DNA of 64,000 nt from Burkholderia metallica (lineage in GTDB: Bacteria > Pseudomonadota > Gammaproteobacteria > Burkholderiales > Burkholderiaceae): NCBI RefSeq assembly GCF_902832845.1, contig NZ_CADFDB010000019.1:17964-81963 (forward strand), written 5' to 3'. A model generated the notes under the pieces. It was not told where the DNA came from. It searched no databases and saw nothing but the letters and a program-made list of their open reading frames with translations. Position numbers and translations under genes: made by a program. Position 1 is the first letter of the stretch, and the number at the start of each line of letters is the position of its first letter. Positions 28,812-38,191 of this stretch are shown here, piece after piece.

Positions 28812-29651
28812 GTGACCGACGCATCTCCGCTCGCCATCGCAATTCTGACGATCGACCATCCGAGCCGCCACGCGTTCGACGATCGCCTGCGCCGCGCCGG
28901 CTACGGCTACGACCGTCTGCGCATCGACGACATCCTCCGGAAATCCGGCTACCGTCCCACCCGCTTCGAATATCTGCCCGATCTGCTGTCCGCGTGCGAC
29001 GCGCGGCCGTTCGACCTGTTCGTCGTGCAGTGCGAATCGGCGTGCTTCCGCACGCTCGAAGCGATCCGCACGCTGCGCGCACGCTTTTCCGATACCGCGC
29101 CGATTCTGTCGATCAGCCAGCGCGACGACGAAGCGGCGCGCGCCGTGTGCTTCGCGGCGGGCGCCAACGAGCACCTGCCCTACGCATCGTCACCCGAGCT
29201 GCTCGTCACGAGCGTGTCGACGTGGCTGCGGTGGGCGCACCACCGGGCCACGCATCACCGGCACTGGCGCGTCGGCCGCTTCGAGTTCGATGCGGCCGAA
29301 CGCACGATCCGCGTCGCCGGCCGAGAGCACGTGCTGACCGAGAAGCACTTCCAGATCGCGACCGCGTTCTTCCTGAACATGGGCCGCGCGCTCGGCCGCG
29401 CGCACCTGAGCCAGCTCGTGTGGGGCTCGCTCGTCGCGACGGCGAGCCGCCGCGTCGACACGCACGTCGCCACGCTGCGCGACCGGCTCGAACTCGACGG
29501 CCGGCACGGCGTGCGGCTGATGACGATGTACGGCGTCGGCTACCGGCTCGTGATGTGCGAACCGGGCGACACCGGAGGGAACGACGAAGCCGACATGGCC
29601 GACGAGGCCGACGGGACCGGCACACTGCACGGCATCGACGGCCTGCGCTGA
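28812..29651 (+). CDS. OmpR-type DNA-binding regulator with degenerate receiver
   Basis: A 279-residue protein (GTG start). Residues 8-130 have a receiver-like layout, but the expected phospho-acceptor position reads FDLFVVQCESA, with Gln 73 where Asp is normal, so it probably cannot be phosphorylated conventionally. Residues 145-250 form an OmpR/PhoB winged helix (HWRVGRFEFDAAERTIRVAG, later SRRVDTHVATLRDRLELDG and the terminal MYGVGYRLV). A 25-residue acidic tail follows. It sits 102 bp before a large hybrid kinase and adhesin genes. It may act as a phosphorylation-independent co-regulator of the island, which is inference. Confidence 0.8.
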   Translation: MTDASPLAIAILTIDHPSRHAFDDRLRRAGYGYDRLRIDDILRKSGYRPTRFEYLPDLLSACDARPFDLFVVQCESACFRTLEAIRTLRARFSDTAPILSISQRDDEAARAVCFAAGANEHLPYASSPELLVTSVSTWLRWAHHRATHHRHWRVGRFEFDAAERTIRVAGREHVLTEKHFQIATAFFLNMGRALGRAHLSQLVWGSLVATASRRVDTHVATLRDRLELDGRHGVRLMTMYGVGYRLVMCEPGDTGGNDEADMADEADGTGTLHGIDGLR

Positions 29652-29701
29652 ACGCCCGGCCGCGCACGCGCAGGCCCGCGCTGCCGCCGTGCAGCATGGA
29701 A

Positions 29702-29711
29702 ACTGGTCCGA
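29702..29711. promoter_or_regulatory. Half Rcs-like box upstream of hybrid kinase 1
   Basis: ACTGGTCCGA matches the right two thirds of the consensus; the left arm is GGAA instead of TMRG. It is 43 bp before the ATG at 29754, close enough to overlap a promoter. Confidence 0.35.
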
Positions 29712-29753
29712 CTCCATTATCATGGCGGAACCCTGGCCGACTCCCCGCTCCCG

Positions 29754-32700
29754 ATGGACCACCGCGCCGCACCCGATCGCCCGCAGCCGGCCGCCCGCGC
29801 CGCGCCCTCTTCCCGCCCGCCGGTCGGCCGCCGGCAGCGCGCGCTGCTGTACGGCGGCGGCATCGCCGTCACGATCGCGATCCTGCTCGCCAGCGGCCTA
29901 ATGCTGTATGCCGTTGCGAAGGAAACCATCCACGAACGCTACACCGCGTTCGCCGTGCGCCACTTCCTCGTCCAGTTCGAATTCAAGCTGCGCATGACCG
30001 GCATGACCGCGATCGTCACGCACGACGAGGCGTTCCGCGACACGCGCGCGACCGACCCGGCGCTCGTCGCCGAACTCGATGCCGGGCACGGCCGGCTCGA
30101 ACTGAAAGGCAGCGACCGCATCCCGTCGATGCTGGTGCTCGCCGACCTGTCGCCGGCCACGCCGGCAGCGTCGTACGAGCGCGATCTCGCGATGGCGAGC
30201 GACCTCACCTATCGCGTCGGCGCGTATCTCGCGAACCACGACGCCGACCGCGCCGCCGCGGGTTACGTGTACCGCCCCGATCGCCGCTTCGCGCTGGTGA
30301 TCCCGGCCCCCGCCGCGGGTTCGCCGGCGGCGGGAGTGGCCGGCGCGTCGGCGTTGCTCGCGCAGGTCGCGGCCGGCCTCGAACCGCCCGCCGCCGGCCA
30401 GTACGTGTGGCTCGCACCCGCTTACGATCCGGTGCAGCGGCGCGACGTGTTCCGGCTCGTCGGCGCCGCCTATGCGGGCGGCCAGCCGTTCGAGGTGCTC
30501 GTGTCGACGCTGCCCGTCGACGTGCTGCGCACGCGCCTGACCACCGAGTACGCGACCAACGGCGCGATCATCGCCGACGCGCAGGGCAACACGCTGCTGC
30601 GCACCGGTGCGGCCGTGAGCGACGCGGCCACGCTCGCCACGCTGAAGCGCGTCGCCGCCGGCCCCCGCGCGGCGGCCGGCAGCGGCCCGCGCTCCACCTA
30701 CGCCGAGGGCCTGTTCGCGCTGAGCCAGCCGATCCCCGATACCGACTGGACGATCGTGCAGGCGTTCACGCTGCGCTCGCTCGTCGCCGCGGTCGGCCTG
30801 CAGGCCGGCTGGTACGTCGCGGTGATGGTGGCCGCGCTCGTGCTCGTGTGGGCGCTGCTGGTGCTGTTCGACCGCCGCGTGCTGATACCCGACGATGCAC
30901 GCACGCGCCGCGTGGTCGAAAGCGAGAACCTGAACCGGACGATCGTCGAAGCCGCGCCGTCCGGCATCGCGCTGCTGTCGCTCGCCGACGGCGCGGTGCT
31001 GCTGCAGAACGACACGATGCGCGCGTACGACGCACGCATCGCCACCGCGCCGTCGCTCGCGGCGCGGCTGCTGGCGCGCTTCGACGCGTCGCCCGGCGCG
31101 AGCGCGTGGCAGTCCGACCTGCACGTCACGCTGCCGACCGGCGCCGACGAAACCGTCGACCTGCTCGTCAATCTCGTGCGCACCCGCTACCGCGACGCGG
31201 ACGTCGTGCTGTGCAACTTCTCCGACATCACGTCGCAGAAGAACATCGAGCGCAAGCTCGACGAGGCGCTGCGCGCGGCCGACGCCGCGAACGACGCGAA
31301 ATCGGCGTTCCTCGCGACGATGAGCCATGAAATCCGCACGCCGCTCAACGCGATCCTCGGCAACCTCGAGCTGATCGGCCGCGAGCCGCTCGCCGACACG
31401 CAGCGCGAGCGGCTGCAGACGGTCGAGGGTGCGTCGTCGGTGCTGCTGAACCTGATCAGCGACATTCTCGACCTGTCGAAGATCGAGGCCGGCCAGATGA
31501 CGATCGAGGCGATCCCGTTCGATCTCGCGGAAGCGATCGAGCAGACCGGCGCGATGTTCGAACCGCTTGCGACGGCGAAGGGGCTGCAGTACGACGTCAT
31601 CGTCGACGATGCGCTCGCGTCGCGCTACGTCGGCGATCCGGTGCGGATCCGGCAGATCGCCGCGAACCTCGTCGGCAACGCGATCAAGTTCACCGACCGT
31701 GGCGACGTGACGCTCGAAGTCTATCTGCGCGACGACGCGGACCCGGCGTCGCCCGTCGTGATCGGCGTGAGCGACACGGGCATCGGCATGACCGACGCGC
31801 AGCGCGCGGCGCTGTTCCGGCCGTTCACGCAGGCCGATACGTCGATCACGCGCCGCTACGGCGGCACGGGCCTCGGGCTCGCGCTGACCAAGCACCTCAC
31901 GCAGATGATGGACGGCGCGATCGACGTGAAGAGCGCGCCCGGCGAAGGCAGCACGTTCGTCGTCACGCTGCCGCTGCGCGCGGCGACCGACGCGGAAATC
32001 GCGCGGCACCGCGCCGACACCGCCGACGCGGACGCCAGCACCGTCGCGGCGCGGCCGGCGCTGGCCGCGCGCGTGCTCGTCGTCGACGATCATCCGGTGA
32101 ACCGCACGCTGCAGCAGAGCCAGCTCGTCACGCTCGGCTACGCGGCCGATGCGGCCGACGACGGCGCGTCGGCGCTGCGCCGCTGCGCCGACACGCGCTA
32201 CGACCTCGTGATGACCGACCTGAACATGCCCGGCATGGACGGCTACACGCTCGCGCGCGTGCTGCGCGCGCGCTACCCCGACTTGCCGGTGATCGCGATC
32301 ACCGCGCATGCGAGCGCGGCCGAGCACGCGCGCTGCGCGGAAGCCGGCATTGTCGCGGTGCTCGTGAAGCCGGTGCTGCTCGACACGATCGACCGCACCG
32401 TGCGCCGCTTCGCGAAGGTGGCGGCGGCCAGCCGGCCCGCGCGAAGCACGCTCGTCGATCTGGCCGAAGGTCCGTTGCCGCCGGACGTGCACCGGTTGTT
32501 CGGCGACACGCTCGATCGTTCGCTCGCGGCGATTCGCGATGCGCTCGCGCGTGGCGACGCGCCCGCGCTGCGGGCGGAGCTGCATTCGCTGCGCGGCGCG
32601 TTCGCGACGATCCACGAGCACGCGGTGGCCGATGCGGTGCGCGACATGCAGGACGCCGTGCAGGCCGGCGATTCGGCCGCGCTCGGGCCGATGGTCGACC

Positions 32701-32762
32701 GCACCGAGCGCCTCGCGCGCGACACGCTCCGGCGGCGCGCGGCGCAAGCCCCACAAGCCTGA
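29754..32762 (+). CDS. Hybrid sensor histidine kinase with receiver and Hpt domains (kinase 1)
   Basis: A 1002-residue phosphorelay kinase. Order: membrane helix about 30-54, periplasmic sensor of about 290 residues, second helix about 345-367, a degenerate PAS-like linker, HisKA with His 525 (SHEIRTPLNAILG), HATPase (N-box LVGNAIKFTDRG; G-boxes GVSDTGIGM and GGTGLGLAL), receiver with Asp 822 (MTDLNMPGMDG), and a C-terminal Hpt-like bundle with His 944 (LHSLRGAFATI). This BvgS-like layout can pass phosphate His-Asp-His to a separate regulator, most likely the RcsB-like proteins at 38192 and 38980. It is followed by a terminator and then by the first adhesin. Confidence 0.92.
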   Translation: MDHRAAPDRPQPAARAAPSSRPPVGRRQRALLYGGGIAVTIAILLASGLMLYAVAKETIHERYTAFAVRHFLVQFEFKLRMTGMTAIVTHDEAFRDTRATDPALVAELDAGHGRLELKGSDRIPSMLVLADLSPATPAASYERDLAMASDLTYRVGAYLANHDADRAAAGYVYRPDRRFALVIPAPAAGSPAAGVAGASALLAQVAAGLEPPAAGQYVWLAPAYDPVQRRDVFRLVGAAYAGGQPFEVLVSTLPVDVLRTRLTTEYATNGAIIADAQGNTLLRTGAAVSDAATLATLKRVAAGPRAAAGSGPRSTYAEGLFALSQPIPDTDWTIVQAFTLRSLVAAVGLQAGWYVAVMVAALVLVWALLVLFDRRVLIPDDARTRRVVESENLNRTIVEAAPSGIALLSLADGAVLLQNDTMRAYDARIATAPSLAARLLARFDASPGASAWQSDLHVTLPTGADETVDLLVNLVRTRYRDADVVLCNFSDITSQKNIERKLDEALRAADAANDAKSAFLATMSHEIRTPLNAILGNLELIGREPLADTQRERLQTVEGASSVLLNLISDILDLSKIEAGQMTIEAIPFDLAEAIEQTGAMFEPLATAKGLQYDVIVDDALASRYVGDPVRIRQIAANLVGNAIKFTDRGDVTLEVYLRDDADPASPVVIGVSDTGIGMTDAQRAALFRPFTQADTSITRRYGGTGLGLALTKHLTQMMDGAIDVKSAPGEGSTFVVTLPLRAATDAEIARHRADTADADASTVAARPALAARVLVVDDHPVNRTLQQSQLVTLGYAADAADDGASALRRCADTRYDLVMTDLNMPGMDGYTLARVLRARYPDLPVIAITAHASAAEHARCAEAGIVAVLVKPVLLDTIDRTVRRFAKVAAASRPARSTLVDLAEGPLPPDVHRLFGDTLDRSLAAIRDALARGDAPALRAELHSLRGAFATIHEHAVADAVRDMQDAVQAGDSAALGPMVDRTERLARDTLRRRAAQAPQA

Positions 32763-32763
32763 A

Positions 32764-32792
32764 ACAGCCGCCGTCCGGCGGCTGTCTTTACT
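32764..32792 (+). terminator. Terminator after hybrid kinase 1
   Basis: Perfect 9-bp arms ACAGCCGCC (32764-32772) and GGCGGCTGT (32777-32785) around GTCC, followed by CTTTACTT, begin 1 base after the stop codon. The T-run is weak, so some read-through into the adhesin is possible. Confidence 0.6.
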
Positions 32793-32852
32793 TCCCTCCC
32801 TGCTCTCTCCATGGCCGCCCGTCGCGGCGGCCCGTTCGCGCGTGTGCGCGTG

Positions 32853-32866
32853 TAGGACTCGTCTTA
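32853..32866. promoter_or_regulatory. Rcs-like box 1 upstream of adhesin 1
   Basis: TAGGACTCGTCTTA matches the 14-bp consensus except for one central base. Centre is about 105 bp upstream of the ATG at 32965. Confidence 0.6.
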
Positions 32867-32903
32867 CAAACATCCCTTCCCGAATAGGTTTTGGACGACA
32901 GAT

Positions 32904-32917
32904 TCGGACGAGACCGA
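32904..32917. promoter_or_regulatory. Rcs-like box 2 upstream of adhesin 1
   Basis: TCGGACGAGACCGA keeps both outer arms (TCGGAC and a variant of GTCCGA). Its centre is 51 bp downstream of box 1, near five helical turns, so both could be bound on one DNA face. Confidence 0.55.
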
Positions 32918-32964
32918 TCCCTACCATTGGCTTACCAACCTGACGAACTGAAAGGAGTAGGTCA

Positions 32965-35900
32965 ATGAACAAGACATATCGCAACATCTGGAACACGGCT
33001 ACCGGCACATGGACGGCCGTGGCCGAAACGGCGCGCTCGCGCTCGAAGGGGTCGGCGCGCGCGGCGCGCCAGGCCGTGGCAGTGCTCGCGCTGGGCGGCG
33101 CATCGATCGGCGGCGCATTCGCGGCTGACGCGTGCACGACCGAGGACGGCGTGAGCGGGTCGCTCGATGCGGCCGGGGTATGCAAGGTGACGGCATCGCG
33201 CACGATCGGCACGGACGCAATCGGGACGACGGCAACGCTCACCGACAACTACTTCAAGGTCAACAGCACGAGCGCCAACCTGGCGGCTGCGACGGGTGCC
33301 AACGCCGTTGCAATCGGGCAGGCCGTAACATCCAGCGGTTCCAGTTCGGTTGCGATCGGCTCGGGCACGTCAGCAGACGGGCTTCACTCGATGGCGCTCG
33401 GCGCATCTTCGAGCGTGATCGGCGACAGCAACCTGGCCGTGGGTGACGGAGCAACGGTATCGAGGATGACCTATACGCCGACGAATGCCGTTGCAATCGG
33501 CATGGGTGCCCGGGTAACCGACGGCGGCGTGAACGGCGCCACGGGGTCGATCGCGATCGGTAATGGCGCAGCGGCTGCCGGGTCGGGCTCGATCATGATC
33601 GGGACAAGCACGCGCCACTCGGGCTCCGGCGCGACGGTCGTCGGCGCGAATGCGAGCGCGATGGGTGGCGGCGCAGGCGTTGCGATGGGCGCAAGCAGTT
33701 CGGCCGCGGGTAGTGCTTCAGTCGCGATGGGCCCTAACGCCACAGCTACCGGCTTGGGCTCGATTGCAATCGGCAATCAGGCCGTGACCGCGAACAACAA
33801 CGCCGTCGCACTCGGCAATGGCGCCGCCGGGAGCGTCGTCAACGCCACTGCGATCGGCAGCAATGCCCAGGCAACGGGCACCAACGCGACCGTGCTCGGC
33901 CAGAGCTCGTCCGCAAGCGGCCTGTCGGCGGTCGGCATCGGCTTCCGGGCCAATGCGCAGGCTGACAACTCGGTCGCGCTCGGCGTGGATTCCGTCGCGA
34001 ACCGCAACAACACCGTGTCAGTTGGGTCGGCTACGCAGCAACGTCAGGTCGTCAACGTGGCCGCTGGTACGCAAGCGACGGACGCGGTGAACGTGAGCCA
34101 GCTCCAGCCTGCCGTAACCGCACTCGGCGGCGGCGCCGCCATCAACCCGACAACAGGTGCCGTGACCGGCCCGACGTACACGCTCACCAATGGTGGCACG
34201 CAAACGACGGTCGGTGGCGCACTCGGCGCACTCGACAGCGCGCTCGCGACCGCCAACGGCAACATCGCGCGCAACACGGGCGACATCACGACGATCAACA
34301 GCAAGCTGGCCACGGTCGTCACCGACGATTACGTGAAGGTCGACACGACATCGGGCGCCACGCCCGCACAGGTCAGCACCAGCGCACTCGCAGTCGGTGC
34401 AAACGCGCGAGGGACCGGTGACCGTGCAACTGCCGTCGGCAACAACTCGATCGCGAGCGGCGCGAATAGCTCCGTATTCGGCATGGGTGCAACGGCGTCG
34501 GGCGCTGCGAGCACCACCATCGGCGCATACGCGTCGGCTACCGGCTATCACGCGTCGGCACTTGGCGTGGGCGCGATCGCGTCGGGATCGGAATCAGTTG
34601 CCATCGGCACCAGTTCGAATGCCGATCGTGACAACAGTGTGTCGGTCGGTTCTTCGACACTGCAACGCCAGATCACCAACATGGCTGCCGGTACGCAGGG
34701 CACCGACGCCGTAAACGTGTCGCAGCTTTCGCCCGTCGTCGCTGCGCTCGGCGGCGGCGCAACGATCGATTCGAGCACGGGCACCGTCACGGGCCCGACG
34801 TACACGCTTACCAACGGCGGTGCACAAACGACGGTCGGCGGCGCACTCGGTGCGCTCGACGGCGCACTCACGACCGCCAACGGCAATATCGCGCGCAACA
34901 CGGGCGACATCACGACGATCAACACCAAGCTCGACGGCCTGTCGAACGGCACGGTCGGCCTCGTCCAGCAAGCAGCTGCCGGCGATGACCTGACGGTCGG
35001 CGCGCACACCGACGGCGCAGCGGTCGACTTCACCGGCACGGCCGGCGCTCGCAAGCTGACCGGCGTCGACGCCGGCGCGGTCTCGGTGTCGAGCAAGGAT
35101 GCGGTGAACGGCTCGCAACTGCACGGCGTTGCGGATAGCGTCGCATCGGCCATCGGCGGCGGCTCCGTCGTGAACACTGACGGTTCGATCTCGGCGCCGA
35201 GCTTCACTCTCGGCGACGGCACCGGCGGTTCGACCACGGTCCGCTCGGTCGGCGGCGCGGTCGCCAACCTTGACGGTCGCGTCACGACGAACGAAGGCGA
35301 CATTGCGTCGCTGGCCGATCAGATCGGCAGCGGCACGGTCGGGCTCGTCCAGCAAGCCAGCGCGGGCGCAGATATCACCGTCGGCGCGAACACCGATGGC
35401 GCAGCGGTCGACTTCACCGGCACGGCCGGCGCTCGCAAGCTGACCGGCGTCGACGCCGGCGCGGTCTCGGTGTCGAGCAAGGATGCGGTGAACGGCTCGC
35501 AACTGCACGGCGTTGCGGATAGCGTCGCATCGGCCATCGGCGGCGGCTCCGTCGTGAACACTGACGGTTCGATCTCGGCGCCGAGCTTCACTCTCGGCGA
35601 CGGCACCGGCGGTTCGACCACGGTCCGCTCGGTCGGCGGCGCGGTCGCCAACCTTGACGGTCGCGTCACGACGAACGAAGGCGACATCGCATCGCTGGCC
35701 GATCAGATCGGCAGCGGCACGGTCGGCCTCGTCCAGCAAGCCAGCGCAGGCGCGGACATCACCGTCGGCGCGAACACCGACGGCGCAGCCGTCGACTTCA
35801 CCGGCACGGCCGGCGCACGCAAGCTGACTGGGGTCGACGCAGGCACGATCTCGGCGTCGAGCACCGACGCAGTGAACGGCTCGCAGTTGCACGGCGTGGC

Positions 35901-37968
35901 CGACAGCGTCGCATCGGCGATCGGTGGGGGTTCCGTCGTGAACACTGACGGTTCGATCTCGGCACCGAGCTTCACGGTCGGCGACGGTAGCGGCGGCTCG
36001 ACCACGGTCCGCTCGGTCGGCGGCGCGGTCGCCAACCTCGACGGTCGCGTCACGACGAACGAAGGCGCAATCGCATCGCTGGCCGACCAGATCGGCGGCG
36101 GCACGGTCGGCCTCGTCCAGCAAGCTGGTGCGGGCGCGGACATCACCGTCGGCGCGAACACCGACGGCGCAGCGGTGAACTTCACCGGCACGGCAGGCGC
36201 TCGCAAGCTGACTGGCATCGATGCAGGCGTGGTCTCGGCATCGAGCACCGACGCAGTGAACGGCTCGCAACTGCACGGCGTCGCGGATAGCGTCGCATCG
36301 GCCATCGGCGGCGGTTCCGTCGTGAACGCCGACGGTTCGATCTCGGCGCCGAGCTTCACGGTCGGCGACGGCCACGGCGGCTCGACTACGGTCCGCTCGG
36401 TCGGCGATGCGGTCACGAACCTCGACGGTCGTGTAACGACGAACGAAGGCGACATCGCGTCGCTGGCCGACCAGATCGGCAGCGGCACGGTCGGCCTCGT
36501 CCAGCAAGCCGGTGCAGGCGCGGACATCACCGTCGGCGCGAACACCGACGGCGCAGCGGTGAACTTCGCCGGCACGGCAGGCGCACGCAAGCTGACCGGC
36601 GTCGACGCAGGCGCGGTTTCCGCATCGAGCACCGACGCGGTGAACGGTTCGCAACTGCACGGCGTCGCGGATAGCGTCGCATCGGCGATCGGTGGCGGTT
36701 CCGTCGTCAACGCCGACGGTTCGATCTCGGCGCCGAGCTTCACGGTCGGCGACGGCAGCGGCGGTTCGACCACGGTCCACTCGGTCGGCGACGTGGTGAC
36801 CAACCTCGACGGTCGCGTGACGACGAACGAAGGTGCAGTTGCGTCGCTGGCAGACCAGATCGGCAGCGGCACGCTCGGCCTTGTCCAGCAAGCCGGCCCG
36901 GGCGCCAACCTGACGGTCGGCGCGAACACCGACGGCACCGCGGTGAGCTTCGTCGGTACGGCTGGCGCACGCAAGCTGTCGGGCGTCGCGAACGGCGTGA
37001 ACGACGACGATGCGGTGACGATCGCGCAGTTGAAGGCAACGGGCCTCATCGACTACACGGGCAGGGAAATCGCAGCCGTGACGTATGACGACATCTCGCT
37101 TGCCAGCGTGACCTTCGGGGGGTCGGCGGGAACCAGGCTGCTCAACGTCGCACCGGGCCTGATCGCGGCGGGCAGCATGGAAGCCGTGAACGGCAGCCAG
37201 TTGTACGACCTCCAGGAGCGGTTCGCGCAGGAGTACGCACGACTCGACGGCCGCGTCGGCGACCTCGAAGCCGGCGGCGGTTCGGGTGGCGGCGGCGGTG
37301 GTGGCGGCGGCAACGTCGGCCCCGGCACGGGCGGCGAAGGCTCGCTCGTGGTCGGCGACGGCTCGGCAGCCTCGGGCGAGAACAGCTCGGCCATCGGCCA
37401 GGGTTCGGCCGCCTCGGGCAGCGGCAGCACGGCGGTCGGCCAGGGTTCGAACGCATCGGGCAGCAACAGCTCGGCGATCGGCCAGGGCGCGGTGGCCTCG
37501 GGCGACAGCAGCACGGCCATCGGCCAGGGTTCGAAAGCGACCGGTAGCGGTTCGGTGGCGATCGGCGCGGGCTCGGTGGCGACCGAGGCGAACACCGTGT
37601 CGTTCGGTGACGGCACCGCCGAAGGCAATCGCCGGCTCGTGAACATCGCGGACGGCGTCAACGCCAGCGACGCGGCGACGAAGGGCCAGCTCGATCGTGC
37701 GATCAACGGCATGCAAGGGCAGATCAACGACGTCGCGAAGAACGCATACGCCGGTGTCGCGGCAGCCATGGCAATGCCGAACCTGACGCCGTCGCAGCCG
37801 GGCAAGACCGTCGTCGCGGCCGGCGCCGCGAACTACAAGAGCGGCTCGGCGATCGCGGCCGGCGCGACCTACCGGACGCGCGACGGCAAGTGGCTGATGA
37901 ACGGCGCCGTGTCCGTCACGTCGACGGGCGATGCAGGTGTGCGTGCGCAGGTCGGCTACGAGTTCTGA
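32965..37968 (+). CDS. Trimeric autotransporter adhesin 1 (YadA-like), 1667 aa
   Basis: A trimeric surface adhesin. It starts with an extended signal peptide (MNKTYRNIWNTATGTW, then a basic stretch and a hydrophobic core ending GGAFA at residue 53). The mature N-terminus has a Cys pair (57 and 73). YadA-type head repeats follow (many SVAIGSG/AVALG units, about 90-370), neck motifs (DAVNVSQL), then five tandem 128-residue stalk modules plus a partial sixth (34948-36990), a Gly-rich linker near residue 1436-1448, a second set of head repeats, and a C-terminal anchor barrel (from QINDVAKNAYAGV to the final VGYEF). ATG at 32965 follows AAAGGAG. Such proteins bind host matrix or cells; the ligand is unknown. 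Confidence 0.96.
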   Translation: MNKTYRNIWNTATGTWTAVAETARSRSKGSARAARQAVAVLALGGASIGGAFAADACTTEDGVSGSLDAAGVCKVTASRTIGTDAIGTTATLTDNYFKVNSTSANLAAATGANAVAIGQAVTSSGSSSVAIGSGTSADGLHSMALGASSSVIGDSNLAVGDGATVSRMTYTPTNAVAIGMGARVTDGGVNGATGSIAIGNGAAAAGSGSIMIGTSTRHSGSGATVVGANASAMGGGAGVAMGASSSAAGSASVAMGPNATATGLGSIAIGNQAVTANNNAVALGNGAAGSVVNATAIGSNAQATGTNATVLGQSSSASGLSAVGIGFRANAQADNSVALGVDSVANRNNTVSVGSATQQRQVVNVAAGTQATDAVNVSQLQPAVTALGGGAAINPTTGAVTGPTYTLTNGGTQTTVGGALGALDSALATANGNIARNTGDITTINSKLATVVTDDYVKVDTTSGATPAQVSTSALAVGANARGTGDRATAVGNNSIASGANSSVFGMGATASGAASTTIGAYASATGYHASALGVGAIASGSESVAIGTSSNADRDNSVSVGSSTLQRQITNMAAGTQGTDAVNVSQLSPVVAALGGGATIDSSTGTVTGPTYTLTNGGAQTTVGGALGALDGALTTANGNIARNTGDITTINTKLDGLSNGTVGLVQQAAAGDDLTVGAHTDGAAVDFTGTAGARKLTGVDAGAVSVSSKDAVNGSQLHGVADSVASAIGGGSVVNTDGSISAPSFTLGDGTGGSTTVRSVGGAVANLDGRVTTNEGDIASLADQIGSGTVGLVQQASAGADITVGANTDGAAVDFTGTAGARKLTGVDAGAVSVSSKDAVNGSQLHGVADSVASAIGGGSVVNTDGSISAPSFTLGDGTGGSTTVRSVGGAVANLDGRVTTNEGDIASLADQIGSGTVGLVQQASAGADITVGANTDGAAVDFTGTAGARKLTGVDAGTISASSTDAVNGSQLHGVADSVASAIGGGSVVNTDGSISAPSFTVGDGSGGSTTVRSVGGAVANLDGRVTTNEGAIASLADQIGGGTVGLVQQAGAGADITVGANTDGAAVNFTGTAGARKLTGIDAGVVSASSTDAVNGSQLHGVADSVASAIGGGSVVNADGSISAPSFTVGDGHGGSTTVRSVGDAVTNLDGRVTTNEGDIASLADQIGSGTVGLVQQAGAGADITVGANTDGAAVNFAGTAGARKLTGVDAGAVSASSTDAVNGSQLHGVADSVASAIGGGSVVNADGSISAPSFTVGDGSGGSTTVHSVGDVVTNLDGRVTTNEGAVASLADQIGSGTLGLVQQAGPGANLTVGANTDGTAVSFVGTAGARKLSGVANGVNDDDAVTIAQLKATGLIDYTGREIAAVTYDDISLASVTFGGSAGTRLLNVAPGLIAAGSMEAVNGSQLYDLQERFAQEYARLDGRVGDLEAGGGSGGGGGGGGGNVGPGTGGEGSLVVGDGSAASGENSSAIGQGSAASGSGSTAVGQGSNASGSNSSAIGQGAVASGDSSTAIGQGSKATGSGSVAIGAGSVATEANTVSFGDGTAEGNRRLVNIADGVNASDAATKGQLDRAINGMQGQINDVAKNAYAGVAAAMAMPNLTPSQPGKTVVAAGAANYKSGSAIAAGATYRTRDGKWLMNGAVSVTSTGDAGVRAQVGYEF
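34948..36990 (+). repeat. Tandem 384-bp repeats in adhesin 1
   Basis: Unit starts lie at 34948, 35332, 35716, 36100, 36484 and 36868, exactly 384 bp (128 codons) apart; the last is partial. Units 1 and 2 are identical over 290 bp (35014-35303 and 35398-35687). Each unit holds one DAV/KDAVNGSQLHG neck motif and a VTTNEGDIASLADQIG coiled segment. Copy number probably varies between strains. Confidence 0.95.
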
Positions 37969-38008
37969 CCGGACGGCTCCGCGTCGTGCGGAGCATCCAT
38001 CGACCCGA

Positions 38009-38034
38009 AGCGGGGGAGCGATCCCCCGCTTTTT
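38009..38034 (+). terminator. Terminator of adhesin 1
   Basis: Arms AGCGGGGGA (38009-38017) and TCCCCCGCT (38022-38030) around a GCGA loop, followed by a T-run to 38034; 41 bp after the stop codon. Confidence 0.9.
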
Positions 38035-38191
38035 CGGCCGACGGCCAGTGACGGTTCCGAACGAGCCGCTACCGGCCGTCGGCGCGACGACATCGCGTCC
38101 GGCCTGCGTTGCACGCCGGACGCGCATGCATTCGTGCCGACCTCCGCCGCCCGGCCCCCGCCGCGCGGCGCAACATGAAGGTACAACCGAC

